Positions 44,543 through 53,806 of a stretch of DNA of 64,000 bases are shown here, one piece after another. The stretch comes from Pseudidiomarina donghaiensis (GTDB lineage: Bacteria; Pseudomonadota; Gammaproteobacteria; Enterobacterales; Alteromonadaceae), in contig NZ_FPCF01000005.1 of NCBI RefSeq assembly GCF_900116895.1, positions 1-64,000 on the forward strand, in the 5' to 3' direction. Numbering within the stretch: position 1 is the first letter of the stretch; each line of letters starts with the position of its first letter. Both the position numbers and the translations under genes were made by a program. The notes under the pieces were generated by a model. That model saw only the letters and a program-made list of their open reading frames with translations. It was not told the origin of the DNA and made no database searches.

Positions 44543-46657
44543 GTGTATTTGTTTGAAGGCCTTCGGCAACAGCTAGCTGAGTATTTGCCACCCGAACAGG
44601 TGGAGCGAGCTGCTGCGGCCTTCAAATTGGCCGCCGATGGCCACAAACACCAAAAACGCCATAGTGGCGAACCCTATATTACCCACCCTGTCGCTGTTGC
44701 CGGCTTGCTGGCCGACATGCGCCTTGATCATGAAACCATCATGGCAGCCTTGCTGCATGATGTGATTGAAGACACCGAATACACCCAAGAAGATCTCGCT
44801 GAACAATTTGGCTCTACCGTAGCCGAATTGGTGGAAGGTGTGTCGAAACTCGACAAACTGCAATTTAATTCCAAAGAAGAACTGCAAACCGAAAACTATC
44901 GCAAAATGATCATGGCGATGGTGCAGGACATTCGCGTTATTCTAATTAAATTGGCCGACCGTACGCATAATATGCGCACTATTAGCCATTTGCGGCCAGA
45001 CAAAAAGCGCCGCATTGCGCGCGAGACGCTGGAAATTTATGCACCACTGGCGCACCGCCTAGGTATTCACGACATAAAGAACGAGCTAGAACTGCTTGGT
45101 TTCCATGCTCTGCATCCGTGGCGTGCGAAGTTACTTGAATCTGAAGTAAAGCGCGCGCGCGGCAATCGTCGCGAGTTGGTTGAGCGGGTACAGCAAGAAA
45201 TTGAAAAGCGTTTGCACGATGTTGGCATTAAAGCCCGTGTACTTGGGCGCGAAAAGCACCTGTACAGTATTTACCAAAAAATGAAGCACAAAGAATTGCG
45301 CTTCGAACAGGTGATGGATATTTATGCGTTTCGGGTGATCGTGGATGAATTAGATACCTGCTACCGCGTGCTTGGCGCCTTGCACAATTTGTACAAGCCC
45401 ATTGAAACCCGCTTCAAAGACTATGTTGCAATTCCGAAATCTAACGGTTACCAGTCATTGCATACCTCGCTGAAAGGGCCGCATGGCATACCCGTTGAAG
45501 TGCAAATTCGTACCGAAGAAATGAACTTGATGGCCGACCGCGGGGTGGCGGCGCATTGGCTGTATAAAGCCGATGACAGTTCCGGCACTACTGCGCAGGT
45601 GCGCGCCCGTCGCTGGATGCAAAGTTTGCTTGAACTACAGCAAAGTACCGGTAACGCCTTTGAATTCATTGAAAACGTGAAGTCAGAACTGTTCCCAGAA
45701 GAAATTTACGTGTTCACCCCAGAAGGGCGCATTATTGAATTGCCGCAAGGTGCAACGCCGGTTGATTTTGCCTACGCCGTGCATACGGATATTGGCAACA
45801 CCTGTATTGGCGCGCGAGTCAATCACCGCGTGTCGTCGTTGTCGAAGCCATTAGAAACGGGGCAAACCGTTGAAATTAAAACCGCACCGGGCTCACGCCC
45901 GAATATCGCTTGGCTGAATTTTGCGGTAACCGGTAAAGCACGCGCGAAAATACGCCAGTACTTAAAGGGCCAAGAAACGCGCGAAGCGGAACATTTAGGT
46001 GAGCGTTTATTGCGCGCGGCTTTAGGGCCGATTAATTACGACGATATACCAGCGGCTGACTTTAAGCGCGTGCTGAAAGAAGTCAAAGTAGAAGACGTAC
46101 CCACGCTATTGCGTGAAATTGGCCTGGGTAACTTAATGTCGATAGCTATTGCCAAACGGCTATTAGGCGAGCTTGCACAAATTAAAGATGAACAAGCGTT
46201 AAACGCGCCGAAAACCACGCTAGCTATTCGTGGCGCCGAAGGTTTGTTGGTGAGCTTTGCCAAATGTTGCCGGCCAATTCCTGGCGACGATATTATTGCC
46301 CACGTTAGCCCCGGTAAAGGCTTAGTGGTGCACCGCAAAGAGTGTAAGAACGTGCGTGGTTACGAAGACGAACCCGGCCGTTATTTCCCTGTACAATGGG
46401 AAGCCAACACCGACGCAGAATTTACCACCGAAGTGCGGGTTGAAATTGAAAACCATCAAGGCGCTTTGGCGAAATTAACGGCTTCAATTTCTTCAACCGG
46501 CTGTAATATTCATGGCCTGAAAACCGAAGAGATTGACGCCAGTATTTATTACATTGATATCGCACTGAGTGTGCGTGACAGGAAACAACTCGCCGATGTT
46601 ATTCGTCACATTCGTAAAATGCCGAATGTGCAGCGCGTTTGGCGACTAAGGAAGTAA
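44543..46657 (+). CDS. spoT: Bifunctional (p)ppGpp synthetase/hydrolase SpoT
   Basis: SpoT makes and degrades the alarmone ppGpp. The protein, 704 residues with a GTG start 5 bp after rpoZ, has all the domains: hydrolase (HD) with the metal His/Asp in LLHDVIEDTEYT (~72), synthetase with RFKDYVAIPKSNGYQSLHT, TGS (from ~390, VFTPEGRIIELPQGATPVDFAY), a helical domain, a zinc-finger-like Cys pair (KCCRPIPGD), and a C-terminal ACT domain. It belongs to the SpoT branch because of its location and full hydrolase site; a separate RelA is expected elsewhere. ridA follows 17 bp downstream. Confidence 0.98.
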   Translation: MYLFEGLRQQLAEYLPPEQVERAAAAFKLAADGHKHQKRHSGEPYITHPVAVAGLLADMRLDHETIMAALLHDVIEDTEYTQEDLAEQFGSTVAELVEGVSKLDKLQFNSKEELQTENYRKMIMAMVQDIRVILIKLADRTHNMRTISHLRPDKKRRIARETLEIYAPLAHRLGIHDIKNELELLGFHALHPWRAKLLESEVKRARGNRRELVERVQQEIEKRLHDVGIKARVLGREKHLYSIYQKMKHKELRFEQVMDIYAFRVIVDELDTCYRVLGALHNLYKPIETRFKDYVAIPKSNGYQSLHTSLKGPHGIPVEVQIRTEEMNLMADRGVAAHWLYKADDSSGTTAQVRARRWMQSLLELQQSTGNAFEFIENVKSELFPEEIYVFTPEGRIIELPQGATPVDFAYAVHTDIGNTCIGARVNHRVSSLSKPLETGQTVEIKTAPGSRPNIAWLNFAVTGKARAKIRQYLKGQETREAEHLGERLLRAALGPINYDDIPAADFKRVLKEVKVEDVPTLLREIGLGNLMSIAIAKRLLGELAQIKDEQALNAPKTTLAIRGAEGLLVSFAKCCRPIPGDDIIAHVSPGKGLVVHRKECKNVRGYEDEPGRYFPVQWEANTDAEFTTEVRVEIENHQGALAKLTASISSTGCNIHGLKTEEIDASIYYIDIALSVRDRKQLADVIRHIRKMPNVQRVWRLRK

Positions 46658-46673
46658 TTTCTAGGAATTCATT

Positions 46674-47066
46674 ATGTCAAAAGTCATCATTAGCACAGAA
46701 AAAGCTCCAGCCGCTATTGGCACCTATTCACAAGCGGTGAAAATTGGCACCACGGTTTATTTGTCTGGCCAAATTCCGTTGGTACCAGAAACTATGGAAT
46801 TTGTAAGCGAAGAGTTTCGTGCGCAAGCCGTGCAAGTATTTAAAAACTTAAGCGCGGTATGTGAAGCTGCAGGCGGCGAACTGCAAGACATGATCAAAGT
46901 GCAAATTTACCTCACTGATTTGGGTAACTTCCCTGTGGTGAACGAAGTGATGGCGGAGTTTTTCCGTACGCCATACCCAGCGCGCGCCGCTATTGGCGTG
47001 AAGGCCTTGCCAAAGGGCGCGCAAATTGAAATTGATGGTGTGATGGAGCTGCCAAGCACCAACTAA
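46674..47066 (+). CDS. ridA: RidA family reactive-intermediate deaminase
   Basis: RidA hydrolyses the reactive 2-aminoacrylate released by PLP enzymes to pyruvate and ammonia. The 130-residue protein has the standard chain: [26 protein letters not shown], and the final [21 protein letters not shown] with the catalytic Arg. It is the last gene of the gmk-side cluster and overlaps by 4 bp the end of the facing transporter gene. It is the ridA copy usually found after spoT in this order. Confidence 0.97.
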   Translation: MSKVIISTEKAPAAIGTYSQAVKIGTTVYLSGQIPLVPETMEFVSEEFRAQAVQVFKNLSAVCEAAGGELQDMIKVQIYLTDLGNFPVVNEVMAEFFRTPYPARAAIGVKALPKGAQIEIDGVMELPSTN

Positions 47067-48388
47067 GCTGTTGCTTCGCTGGTGCGAGCCTCTAGCGGCT
47101 TGCGCCAGATGATCATGGCAATGGCCACCCCTGCCAAAATAAAACAGTAGCCCGTGTGAATACTGACATCTAGCGGCGATAAGCCGAAGCTAGCCCCCAT
47201 GAGTAGCGCTTGCGCCCCGTAAGGCAGCGCCCCTTGCACCACACAGGCAAAAATATCGAGTAGGCTCGCGCTTTGACGCGGCGCCAGGTTACCGTCTTCA
47301 GCCAGTTGTTTGCTCACTTCGCCCGAGAGCAAAATTGTGACCGTGTTGTTAGCCACGGCGAAGTTGGTTAAGCCGGTTAGGGCCGCCACACCAAATGCCG
47401 CACGTTGTTGCTTGTGCTTAAATAAACGCTTGGTTGCCCCAGCAACGGTATTGGCCAAGAACGCCAAGCCACCTTGCTGGCGAATCAACGCCGACAAGCC
47501 ACCAATAAGCAACGACAGCAAGAAAATTTCTTGCATGCTGGTAAAGCCTTCGTAGATGTCTTTGCTAAACGCCACCCACTCATAACCTACGGTAAACATG
47601 CCAAAGGCTGCGGCTAAAATAATACCCAGCGTGAGTACCGCGAATACGTTTAAGCCCATAACCGCCAACACAATAATGAAAAAGTACGGCAGGCTTAGCC
47701 ATAGGTTCGCTTCAGGAACTTTAGGCGGTACCGCGCCGGTGTCGTAAGTAAATAGCCAAATTAATGTAATCGCCGCAGCGGGCAGGGCAATTTTCAAGTT
47801 GGCTTTGAATTTGTCGCTCATTTCGCAGCCCTGCGTGCGCGTTGCGGCAATGGTGGTATCTGAAATAAATGACAAGTTGTCACCAAACATGGCGCCACTA
47901 ACCAGTACACCAGCCAGCAGGGCGAGGTCAATTTCAGCCGCTTCGCCTAAACCTAGTGCCACCGGCGCTAATGCAGCCAAGGTGCCCATTGACGTGCCCA
48001 TGGCGGTGGATACCACTGCGGCGATAATAAACAAGCCTGGCAGTAAAAACTGCGGGGGTATGACATTCAAACCCAATGCGACCATGGCATCAACGCCGCC
48101 CGTTGCCGCGGCAACTGTCGAGAACGCCCCAGCCAGCAAGTAAATCATGCACATGGTGACAATATTGCGCTCGCCAACGCCGGCCACAAAGGTATCAATA
48201 CGTTCTTCAAAGGCCTGTTTGCTTAACAACACGCCCAGAATAATGGCCGGCAAAATAGCCACAGGGCTGGCAAGCTGATAAAACGCGTAATCGACACCGG
48301 CTAGCTGAAAGTAGATCCCGGTTCCTAGAAACAGCGTAAGAAACAAACCAAGCGGCAATAACGCCTTGGCACTGGCTGATTGAGTCAT
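47063..48388 (-). CDS. NhaC-family transporter, candidate methionine transporter MetT
   Basis: NhaC-type proteins are sodium-coupled antiporters or symporters with about 11 membrane helices. A branch called MetT is predicted to import methionine because it carries MetJ or SAM-riboswitch control. The 441-residue protein shows [19 protein letters not shown] (the most conserved NhaC block) and [18 protein letters not shown]. Three MetJ boxes lie 24 bp before its start, which makes methionine the best guess for its substrate. It ends against ridA and is divergent from the GNAT-nitrilase gene. Confidence 0.87.
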   Translation of the reverse strand: MTQSASAKALLPLGLFLTLFLGTGIYFQLAGVDYAFYQLASPVAILPAIILGVLLSKQAFEERIDTFVAGVGERNIVTMCMIYLLAGAFSTVAAATGGVDAMVALGLNVIPPQFLLPGLFIIAAVVSTAMGTSMGTLAALAPVALGLGEAAEIDLALLAGVLVSGAMFGDNLSFISDTTIAATRTQGCEMSDKFKANLKIALPAAAITLIWLFTYDTGAVPPKVPEANLWLSLPYFFIIVLAVMGLNVFAVLTLGIILAAAFGMFTVGYEWVAFSKDIYEGFTSMQEIFLLSLLIGGLSALIRQQGGLAFLANTVAGATKRLFKHKQQRAAFGVAALTGLTNFAVANNTVTILLSGEVSKQLAEDGNLAPRQSASLLDIFACVVQGALPYGAQALLMGASFGLSPLDVSIHTGYCFILAGVAIAMIIWRKPLEARTSEATA

Positions 48389-48411
48389 AAAATTCCTTGC
48401 TTGTTATATTT

Positions 48412-48435
48412 AGACGTCCAGAAGTTTATATGTCT
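48412..48435. promoter_or_regulatory. MetJ operator (three tandem met boxes) between the transporter and GNAT-nitrilase genes
   Basis: AGACGTCC (48412-48419), AGAAGTTT (48420-48427) and ATATGTCT (48428-48435) are adjacent 8-bp boxes, matching AGACGTCT at 7/8, 6/8 and 6/8. They lie 24 bp from the transporter start and 88 bp from the divergent gene start, so the transporter is the likelier target. Confidence 0.8.
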
Positions 48436-48522
48436 TATGTTGACGTTGCAAGCGCCGCGCAGAACGCTTACTTTAAATAAAGCCCTTAACTCAAGTTGTA
48501 CACAGAAGCACAAAGGATGTCT

Positions 48523-50046
48523 ATGAGCCCGGATGATCTGCATTTACAGTTACGTAATCTTCGCACCGACGATTACCCGCAATTAAAAGCCTTGATGGAC
48601 AAAGTTTACCCCGATATTGGCGGGGCTTGGGGCGAGCACACCATTCAAAAATTAATTAAAGAATTTCCAGAGGGCCAAATTTGTTTAGAAGACAATGGCC
48701 AGTTGGTTGGCGTGGCGCTGACGGTGAAAGTGAAATACGCCCGCTTTAGTAACCCGCATACCTATGACGACTTAATGGATGCCCGCGAGAATATTTTGAA
48801 TGACCGCAAGGGTGATGCCATTTATGGGCTAGATGTATTGATTCACCCAGACTACCGAGGCTTTCGCCTAGGCCGTCGTTTATATGATGCCCGCAAGGAA
48901 CTATGCCGACAGTCGAACTTGAAGGCTATTTTAGCCGGTGGGCGTATTGTGAACTTTCACAAATACGCCGACGAAATGACCCCCGGCCAATATATTGAAG
49001 CGGTACACCGCCGTGAAATATACGACCCCATTCTAACCTTTCAGTTAGCGAATGACTTCACCGTGAAGCGTTTGCTAGGTAAATACCTGCCTGAAGACAG
49101 GCGTTCGGTTGGCTTTGCCACGTTGTTAGAGTGGGATAACTTTTTGTATGAGCCTTCAGATAACATTCTTGGCTCGCGCATTCGTAACGTACGTATTGGT
49201 GCGGTGCAGTGGCAAATGCGCGAAATTGACTCGGTAGAAGAAATGCTGCGCCAAGTGGAGTACTTTGTCGACGCTATGTCGAACTATCAAAGCGACTTTG
49301 CGGTATTTCCCGAATTTTTCAATGCGCCATTAATGGGCTTAACCGACCAAAGCCAACAAAAAGACGCGATTCGCTTTTTGGCCGGTTTTACTGAGCGCTT
49401 TAAGCGCGAAATGTCACAAATGGCGGTTAGCTACAACATCAATATTATTACCGGCTCTATGCCATTGAACGAAGACGATGTGATTTATAACGTGTCGTAC
49501 TTGTGCCGCCGCGACGGTACCATTGAAGAACAGCGTAAAATTCATGTCACGCCGCACGAAAAGCGCGACTGGGTTATTGAAGGCGGCGACCACGTACAGG
49601 TGTTTGACACCGACGCGGGCAAAGTGGGTATTTTGATTTGTTATGACGTCGAGTTTCCAGAGCTGGGCCGACTCATGGCTGACGAGGGCCTCGAGATCTT
49701 GTTCGTACCGTTTTGGACCGACACGCGCAACGCCTATTTGCGCGTGCGTCACTGTGCTCAAGCCCGTGCGGTTGAAAACGAATGTTATGTGGTCACCTGT
49801 GGCAGCGTGGGTAACTTACCGCAAGTGGAAAGCTTAGATGTGCAATATGCGCAGTCAGCGGTATTTTCCCCGTCGGACTTCGCTTTCCCATATGATGCGA
49901 TTTTGGCCGAAACCACGCCAAATACCGAACAACTTATTTTCTCCGATCTAAACTTGGACGAGCTACGTTATTTACATCATGAAGGCTCGGTAACGAACTT
50001 GAAAGACCGTCGTACCGATATTTATGAAGTTGCCCGTAAGTGGTAA
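48523..50046 (+). CDS. GNAT acetyltransferase-nitrilase fusion protein
   Basis: A two-domain enzyme: an N-terminal GNAT acetyltransferase (about 5-200) and a C-terminal carbon-nitrogen hydrolase (about 225-500). I prefer ATG 48523, five bases after AAAGGA; ATG 48517 sits on top of that site. The nitrilase triad is intact: Glu in FPEFFNAPL, Lys in RKIHVTPHEKRDW and Cys in LICYDVEFPE. The GNAT part keeps DVLIHPDYRGFRLGRRL, its acetyl-CoA loop. Such fusions are widespread in bacteria but their substrates are unknown. An amidase that frees or transfers an acyl group is likely. It is followed, 36 bp on, by an acyl-CoA ligase and may share its transcript. Confidence 0.9.
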   Translation: MSPDDLHLQLRNLRTDDYPQLKALMDKVYPDIGGAWGEHTIQKLIKEFPEGQICLEDNGQLVGVALTVKVKYARFSNPHTYDDLMDARENILNDRKGDAIYGLDVLIHPDYRGFRLGRRLYDARKELCRQSNLKAILAGGRIVNFHKYADEMTPGQYIEAVHRREIYDPILTFQLANDFTVKRLLGKYLPEDRRSVGFATLLEWDNFLYEPSDNILGSRIRNVRIGAVQWQMREIDSVEEMLRQVEYFVDAMSNYQSDFAVFPEFFNAPLMGLTDQSQQKDAIRFLAGFTERFKREMSQMAVSYNINIITGSMPLNEDDVIYNVSYLCRRDGTIEEQRKIHVTPHEKRDWVIEGGDHVQVFDTDAGKVGILICYDVEFPELGRLMADEGLEILFVPFWTDTRNAYLRVRHCAQARAVENECYVVTCGSVGNLPQVESLDVQYAQSAVFSPSDFAFPYDAILAETTPNTEQLIFSDLNLDELRYLHHEGSVTNLKDRRTDIYEVARKW

Positions 50047-50082
50047 CCAACAAATAAAAATACAGAACAACAAGGATTTATT

Positions 50083-51735
50083 ATGCCGGTAAAACTACTT
50101 AAACCAACCGAAGAGGCGTACCAATATCCGCTGTTAATTAAACAATTATTGCTATCAAGCCAGCGCTACGCAGGCGATAACGAAATTGTTGGAGGTAACA
50201 ACGGAAAACGTTATAGCTACCAAGAGTTTAATGAGCGAGTTTGCCGGCTTGCTAACGTGCTCACCGAGGCCGGCGTGAAAGCAGGCGACGTGGTGGCTGT
50301 GCTGGATTGGGACACCCCTCGTTATCTGGAATGTTTTTTCGCCATACCTATGATTGGGGCCGTGCTGCACACCGTGAACGTGCGTTTAGCACCAGAGCAA
50401 ATTGTCTACACCATGAACCATGCCGAAGACAAATTGGTATTGGCCCATGACGATTTTCTACCGTTATTAGCCCAAGTTAAACATGAACTGGTTACCGTCG
50501 AAAAATACATGCAATTGAGCGATAGCGACACGCCAGCAGAAGCGCCGTTAAAAACTATGGGCGAATATGAATCGTTGTTAAAAGGCGCGCTGCCAGAGTT
50601 TGATTTCCCTGATTTTGATGAAAACGCGATTGCTACCACCTTCTACACCACCGGCACCACGGGCAACCCAAAAGGCGTGTACTTCTCACACCGCCAATTA
50701 GTGCTACACACCATGACACTGGCCGCGACCACGTCAATGAATGACAACATGCAGCTAATGCAAGTCTCCAGTGTGTACATGCCCATTACGCCAATGTTCC
50801 ACGTGCATGCATGGGGGGTGCCTTATGTGGCCACCATGATGGGCTTAAAACAGGTGTACCCAGGTCGTTACGAGCCCGCCACTTTGCTTAAGTTGTTTAT
50901 GACCGAGAAAGTGACTTTCTCGCACTGCGTACCCACAATTTTGCAAATGGTGCTCAGCAGTGAAAAAGCCAAAGCCATTGATTTTAGTGGTTGGCAGGTG
51001 CTTATTGGCGGTAGCGCTTTAACGGCAGGCCTTGCCAGCGCAGCGCTTGAACGTGGCATTCAAATTTACACCGGCTACGGCATGTCGGAAACTTGTCCGC
51101 TGCTAAGCACGACCTGGATGCCGTTAAACGCTGATGAATTCACGCACGACCAACAAGTAGCGAAACGCATTAAAACCGGTCGCCCAGTGCCGTTTGTGAA
51201 CATGCGCATTATTGACAGTAACGGCCGTTTCTTACCGCATGACGGCGAGGCGATGGGCGAAGTGGTGGTTCGCACACCATGGTTAACGCAGGGTTACTTA
51301 AACGAACCTGAAAAAAGCGAAGAGCTATGGGCCAACGGTTGGATGCACACCGGCGACGTGGGCACCATTGATAGCACTTACACGCTGCAAATTCGCGACC
51401 GTATTAAAGACGTGATTAAAACTGGCGGCGAGTGGGTATCGTCACTCGACATTGAAAACTTAATCAGCAAACACCCCGACATTGAGCTTGCCGCTGTTAT
51501 TGGTCTGCCCGACGACGAGTGGGGCGAGCGCCCGCATGCTATCGTCACCGCCCGTGCTGGCGCGTCAGTAGACCGCGATGCCGTGGCCGCGCACATGCAG
51601 CAATACATTGACGAAGGCCTTATCGAAAAATGGTACTTGCCAGACACCGTAAAAGTTGTGGATGAAATTCCACGCACCAGCGTTGGCAAAATAGATAAGA
51701 AAGTGATTCGTGAGATGCTGAAGTCGAACGGCTAA
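50083..51735 (+). CDS. Fatty acyl-CoA ligase (AMP-binding)
   Basis: This enzyme activates a carboxylic acid with ATP to acyl-AMP and then acyl-CoA. The 550-residue protein has the AMP-binding P-loop TFYTTGTTGNPKG (~185), GYGMSETCP, the adenylate-stabilising HTGDVGTID and the catalytic Lys in PRTSVGKIDKK. It matches the medium-chain/long-chain acyl-CoA ligase group (FadD/AlkK-like) rather than acetyl-CoA synthetase. It lies 36 bp after the GNAT-nitrilase gene. Substrate chain length cannot be read from the sequence. Confidence 0.92.
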   Translation: MPVKLLKPTEEAYQYPLLIKQLLLSSQRYAGDNEIVGGNNGKRYSYQEFNERVCRLANVLTEAGVKAGDVVAVLDWDTPRYLECFFAIPMIGAVLHTVNVRLAPEQIVYTMNHAEDKLVLAHDDFLPLLAQVKHELVTVEKYMQLSDSDTPAEAPLKTMGEYESLLKGALPEFDFPDFDENAIATTFYTTGTTGNPKGVYFSHRQLVLHTMTLAATTSMNDNMQLMQVSSVYMPITPMFHVHAWGVPYVATMMGLKQVYPGRYEPATLLKLFMTEKVTFSHCVPTILQMVLSSEKAKAIDFSGWQVLIGGSALTAGLASAALERGIQIYTGYGMSETCPLLSTTWMPLNADEFTHDQQVAKRIKTGRPVPFVNMRIIDSNGRFLPHDGEAMGEVVVRTPWLTQGYLNEPEKSEELWANGWMHTGDVGTIDSTYTLQIRDRIKDVIKTGGEWVSSLDIENLISKHPDIELAAVIGLPDDEWGERPHAIVTARAGASVDRDAVAAHMQQYIDEGLIEKWYLPDTVKVVDEIPRTSVGKIDKKVIREMLKSNG

Positions 51736-51821
51736 CGCGACTCTTGTCCTAAAGTTACACTGGTGAATAGAGAATAATCGGCTACAATGTAATACAAGGT
51801 AGTCAAAAGTGGGTGAATATC

Positions 51822-52094
51822 ATGAGTGTAACCACGGTTCGTTTGCAAGACGATATTGAACGAGAGCTTCAAGCTATTGCTGACAAGCTTAGTCGCTCTA
51901 AAGGCTGGGTGATTAAGCAGGCGTTAGCAGAATACATCGAGAAGCAAAAACTAGAGCAGCAACGTTGGCATGAAACGCTTCAGGCTATGGAGTCTGCAGT
52001 GACAGGCAAGGTGGTCGATGGCGACACGGTGCATGAGTGGCTAGCGAGCTGGGGAACTGAACAAGAGCATGTCAAAAAAGGGCAGCTAGAATGA
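51822..52094 (+). CDS. Ribbon-helix-helix antitoxin (ParD/RelB-like)
   Basis: Antitoxins of this type bind their partner toxin and repress their own operon. From ATG 51822 (GGGTGA upstream) the protein is 90 residues: VTTVRLQDDIERELQAIADKLSRSKGWVIKQALAEYIE is a ribbon-helix-helix DNA-binding domain, and the C-terminal half, rich in charged residues, should wrap the toxin. A GTG at 51813 is another possible start. It overlaps the toxin gene by ATGA. Confidence 0.88.
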   Translation: MSVTTVRLQDDIERELQAIADKLSRSKGWVIKQALAEYIEKQKLEQQRWHETLQAMESAVTGKVVDGDTVHEWLASWGTEQEHVKKGQLE

Positions 52095-52378
52095 CATTGA
52101 ATCTGGTTTACACGGATGTGGCCATTCAGGATTTAAAGCGCTTACGAGCATTTATTGAAATTAATAACCCGCAGGCCGCAGCCCAGATTGCTGCTCGATT
52201 AATTGAAAAGATAAATTTATTGAGAAGTTTCCCAACGCTTGGGGTTTCTGTAACCCAAGCGCCGGAAAATGGTACGGTGCGAGATATTATTTTTGACAAT
52301 TACATTGTGCGGTATTCCGTGCATAGCCAAACCATTATTATTCTTAAGTTATGGCACAACCTCGAGCAACGCATGTAA
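52091..52378 (+). CDS. RelE/ParE-family toxin
   Basis: RelE/ParE toxins either cut mRNA at the ribosome or inhibit gyrase; sequence alone does not separate the two here. The 95-residue protein has the family fold: LVYTDVAIQDLKRLRAFIE, NPQAAAQIAARLIEKINLLRSFPTLG and IIFDNYIVRYSVHSQTIIILKLWHNLEQR, ending in the conserved hydrophobic strand and a basic tail. The final WHNLEQR resembles ParE family tails. It overlaps its antitoxin start-stop (ATGA), the arrangement of a stable toxin-antitoxin pair. It lies between housekeeping operons with no mobile signs nearby. Confidence 0.9.
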   Translation: MTLNLVYTDVAIQDLKRLRAFIEINNPQAAAQIAARLIEKINLLRSFPTLGVSVTQAPENGTVRDIIFDNYIVRYSVHSQTIIILKLWHNLEQRM

Positions 52379-52405
52379 CTCACGGCAGTTGCCCAAAAGT
52401 GTTGG

Positions 52406-53698
52406 CTATTTAGTTGCCGCGTAATCAAACACCCAATTCACATAAAGCTCAGTACCGGTTTTTAAGGCATCTTCGTCGGCATAAAAGTACGGCGAATGGT
52501 TGCTTGGTGCTTCGGCTGGGTTTTGGCCTTCAGGTGTTATGCCTAAGAAGACGAACAAGCCCGGTACTTCAAGCGCATAAAACGAGAAGTCTTCGGCACC
52601 GGTTACTAGCGCGTTTACTTTCACGTTGTCGGCACCTGCTACGCGCTGCATGGTGGGTAGCATTTGGCGTGTTAGCTCGGGGTTGTTAATGGTCACTGGG
52701 TAGCCTTCGTCAATGTGCACGTGGGCTTCGGCGCCACTGGCTTTGGCGGTCATTTCTGCGGTGGTTTTTAGGTTCTCAAAAATTTGTGCGCGGTTGCCCA
52801 TGTCGAAGTTACGAATGGTGCCTTCTAAGTACACTTCATCGGGAATAATGTTGTTACGCACGCCGCCTTCAACAATACCGAAGCTAACCACAGCGGGCGC
52901 TTTGGTAATATCTACTTGGCGCGAGACAATGCTTTGCGTGTTGCTAATAATTTGGCCTGCGGCCACAATTGGGTCAACTCCGCCCCATGGGCGCGAGCCG
53001 TGAGTTTGGCGGCCTTTGACATTTATTTCAAAGCGATCAGACGAGGCCATGAGCGGGCCTTCGCGGTAGCCAATTTGTCCAGTATTGCCAGCTGACCACA
53101 CGTGAATACCAAATACCGCTTCAGGTTGGTATTGCTTGAACATGCCTTCTTTGAGCATGAGTTCAGCACCGCCTTCTTCATCGGCAGGCGCACCTTCTTC
53201 GGCTGGTTGAAAGATAAATACCACGTTACCAGCTAGTTGATCACGCATGGCGGTGAGTTGTTCGGCTGCGCCCATCAGCATCGCCACGTGCAAGTCATGA
53301 CCGCAGGCGTGCATGACGCCAACTTCTTTGCCGCGGTACTCTGAAACGGCTTTTGAGGCAAAAGGCACATCGGTAAGTTCGGTGACCGGCAGGGCATCCA
53401 TATCAGCGCGCAAGGCAATGGTGGGGCCCGGTTTAGCGCCTTTAAGTAGGCCAACCACACCGGTATGCGCCACGCCAGTTTGAACTTCTAAGCCAAGCGC
53501 TTCAAGGTGCTCAGCAACAACTTTTGCGGTGCGAAACTCACGGTTACTTAACTCGGGGTGTTGGTGTAAGTCGCGGCGCCATTCAATAACTTTCTGTTCT
53601 AGCTCGGCGTTAATTCGAACGGTTGATTCGGCCTTGGCAACGCCAGCGGTAAAACTCGTTGCGGTGAGAAGAGCCAAGCTAATCAAAGAATATTTCAT
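52406..53698 (-). CDS. Exported M20 family amidohydrolase
   Basis: M20 amidohydrolases split N-acyl amino acids, indole-acetyl amino acids or similar amides with two metal ions. ATG 53698 gives a signal peptide (MKYSLISLALLTATSFTAGVAKA), so it is periplasmic; the longer frame up to 53791 lacks a ribosome site. The 430-residue protein has RRDLHQHPELSNREF, the metal ligands in RADMDALP and HACGHDLHVAMLMG, EEGAPADEEGGA, and NHSPYFYADEDALKTG at the end. It resembles hippurate hydrolase and IAA-amino acid hydrolase. Natural substrate unknown. Confidence 0.92.
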   Translation of the reverse strand: MKYSLISLALLTATSFTAGVAKAESTVRINAELEQKVIEWRRDLHQHPELSNREFRTAKVVAEHLEALGLEVQTGVAHTGVVGLLKGAKPGPTIALRADMDALPVTELTDVPFASKAVSEYRGKEVGVMHACGHDLHVAMLMGAAEQLTAMRDQLAGNVVFIFQPAEEGAPADEEGGAELMLKEGMFKQYQPEAVFGIHVWSAGNTGQIGYREGPLMASSDRFEINVKGRQTHGSRPWGGVDPIVAAGQIISNTQSIVSRQVDITKAPAVVSFGIVEGGVRNNIIPDEVYLEGTIRNFDMGNRAQIFENLKTTAEMTAKASGAEAHVHIDEGYPVTINNPELTRQMLPTMQRVAGADNVKVNALVTGAEDFSFYALEVPGLFVFLGITPEGQNPAEAPSNHSPYFYADEDALKTGTELYVNWVFDYAATK

Positions 53699-53710
53699 GG
53701 CGATTACCTT

Positions 53711-53734
53711 TTTGCGTGAATATTTGCGTGAATA
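53711..53734. repeat. Tandem pair of a 12-bp unit before the amidohydrolase gene
   Basis: TTTGCGTGAATA occurs twice in direct contact (53711-53722 and 53723-53734), 13 bp upstream of the amidohydrolase start on its coding strand. It may be replication slippage or a doubled regulator site. Confidence 0.6.
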
Positions 53735-53806
53735 GATAAACAACGTAATGACTGTTGCCTGAGTATGCCGTTTTTTTCGGCCATTTGCCAAGCTAGACCA
53801 AGGTCG

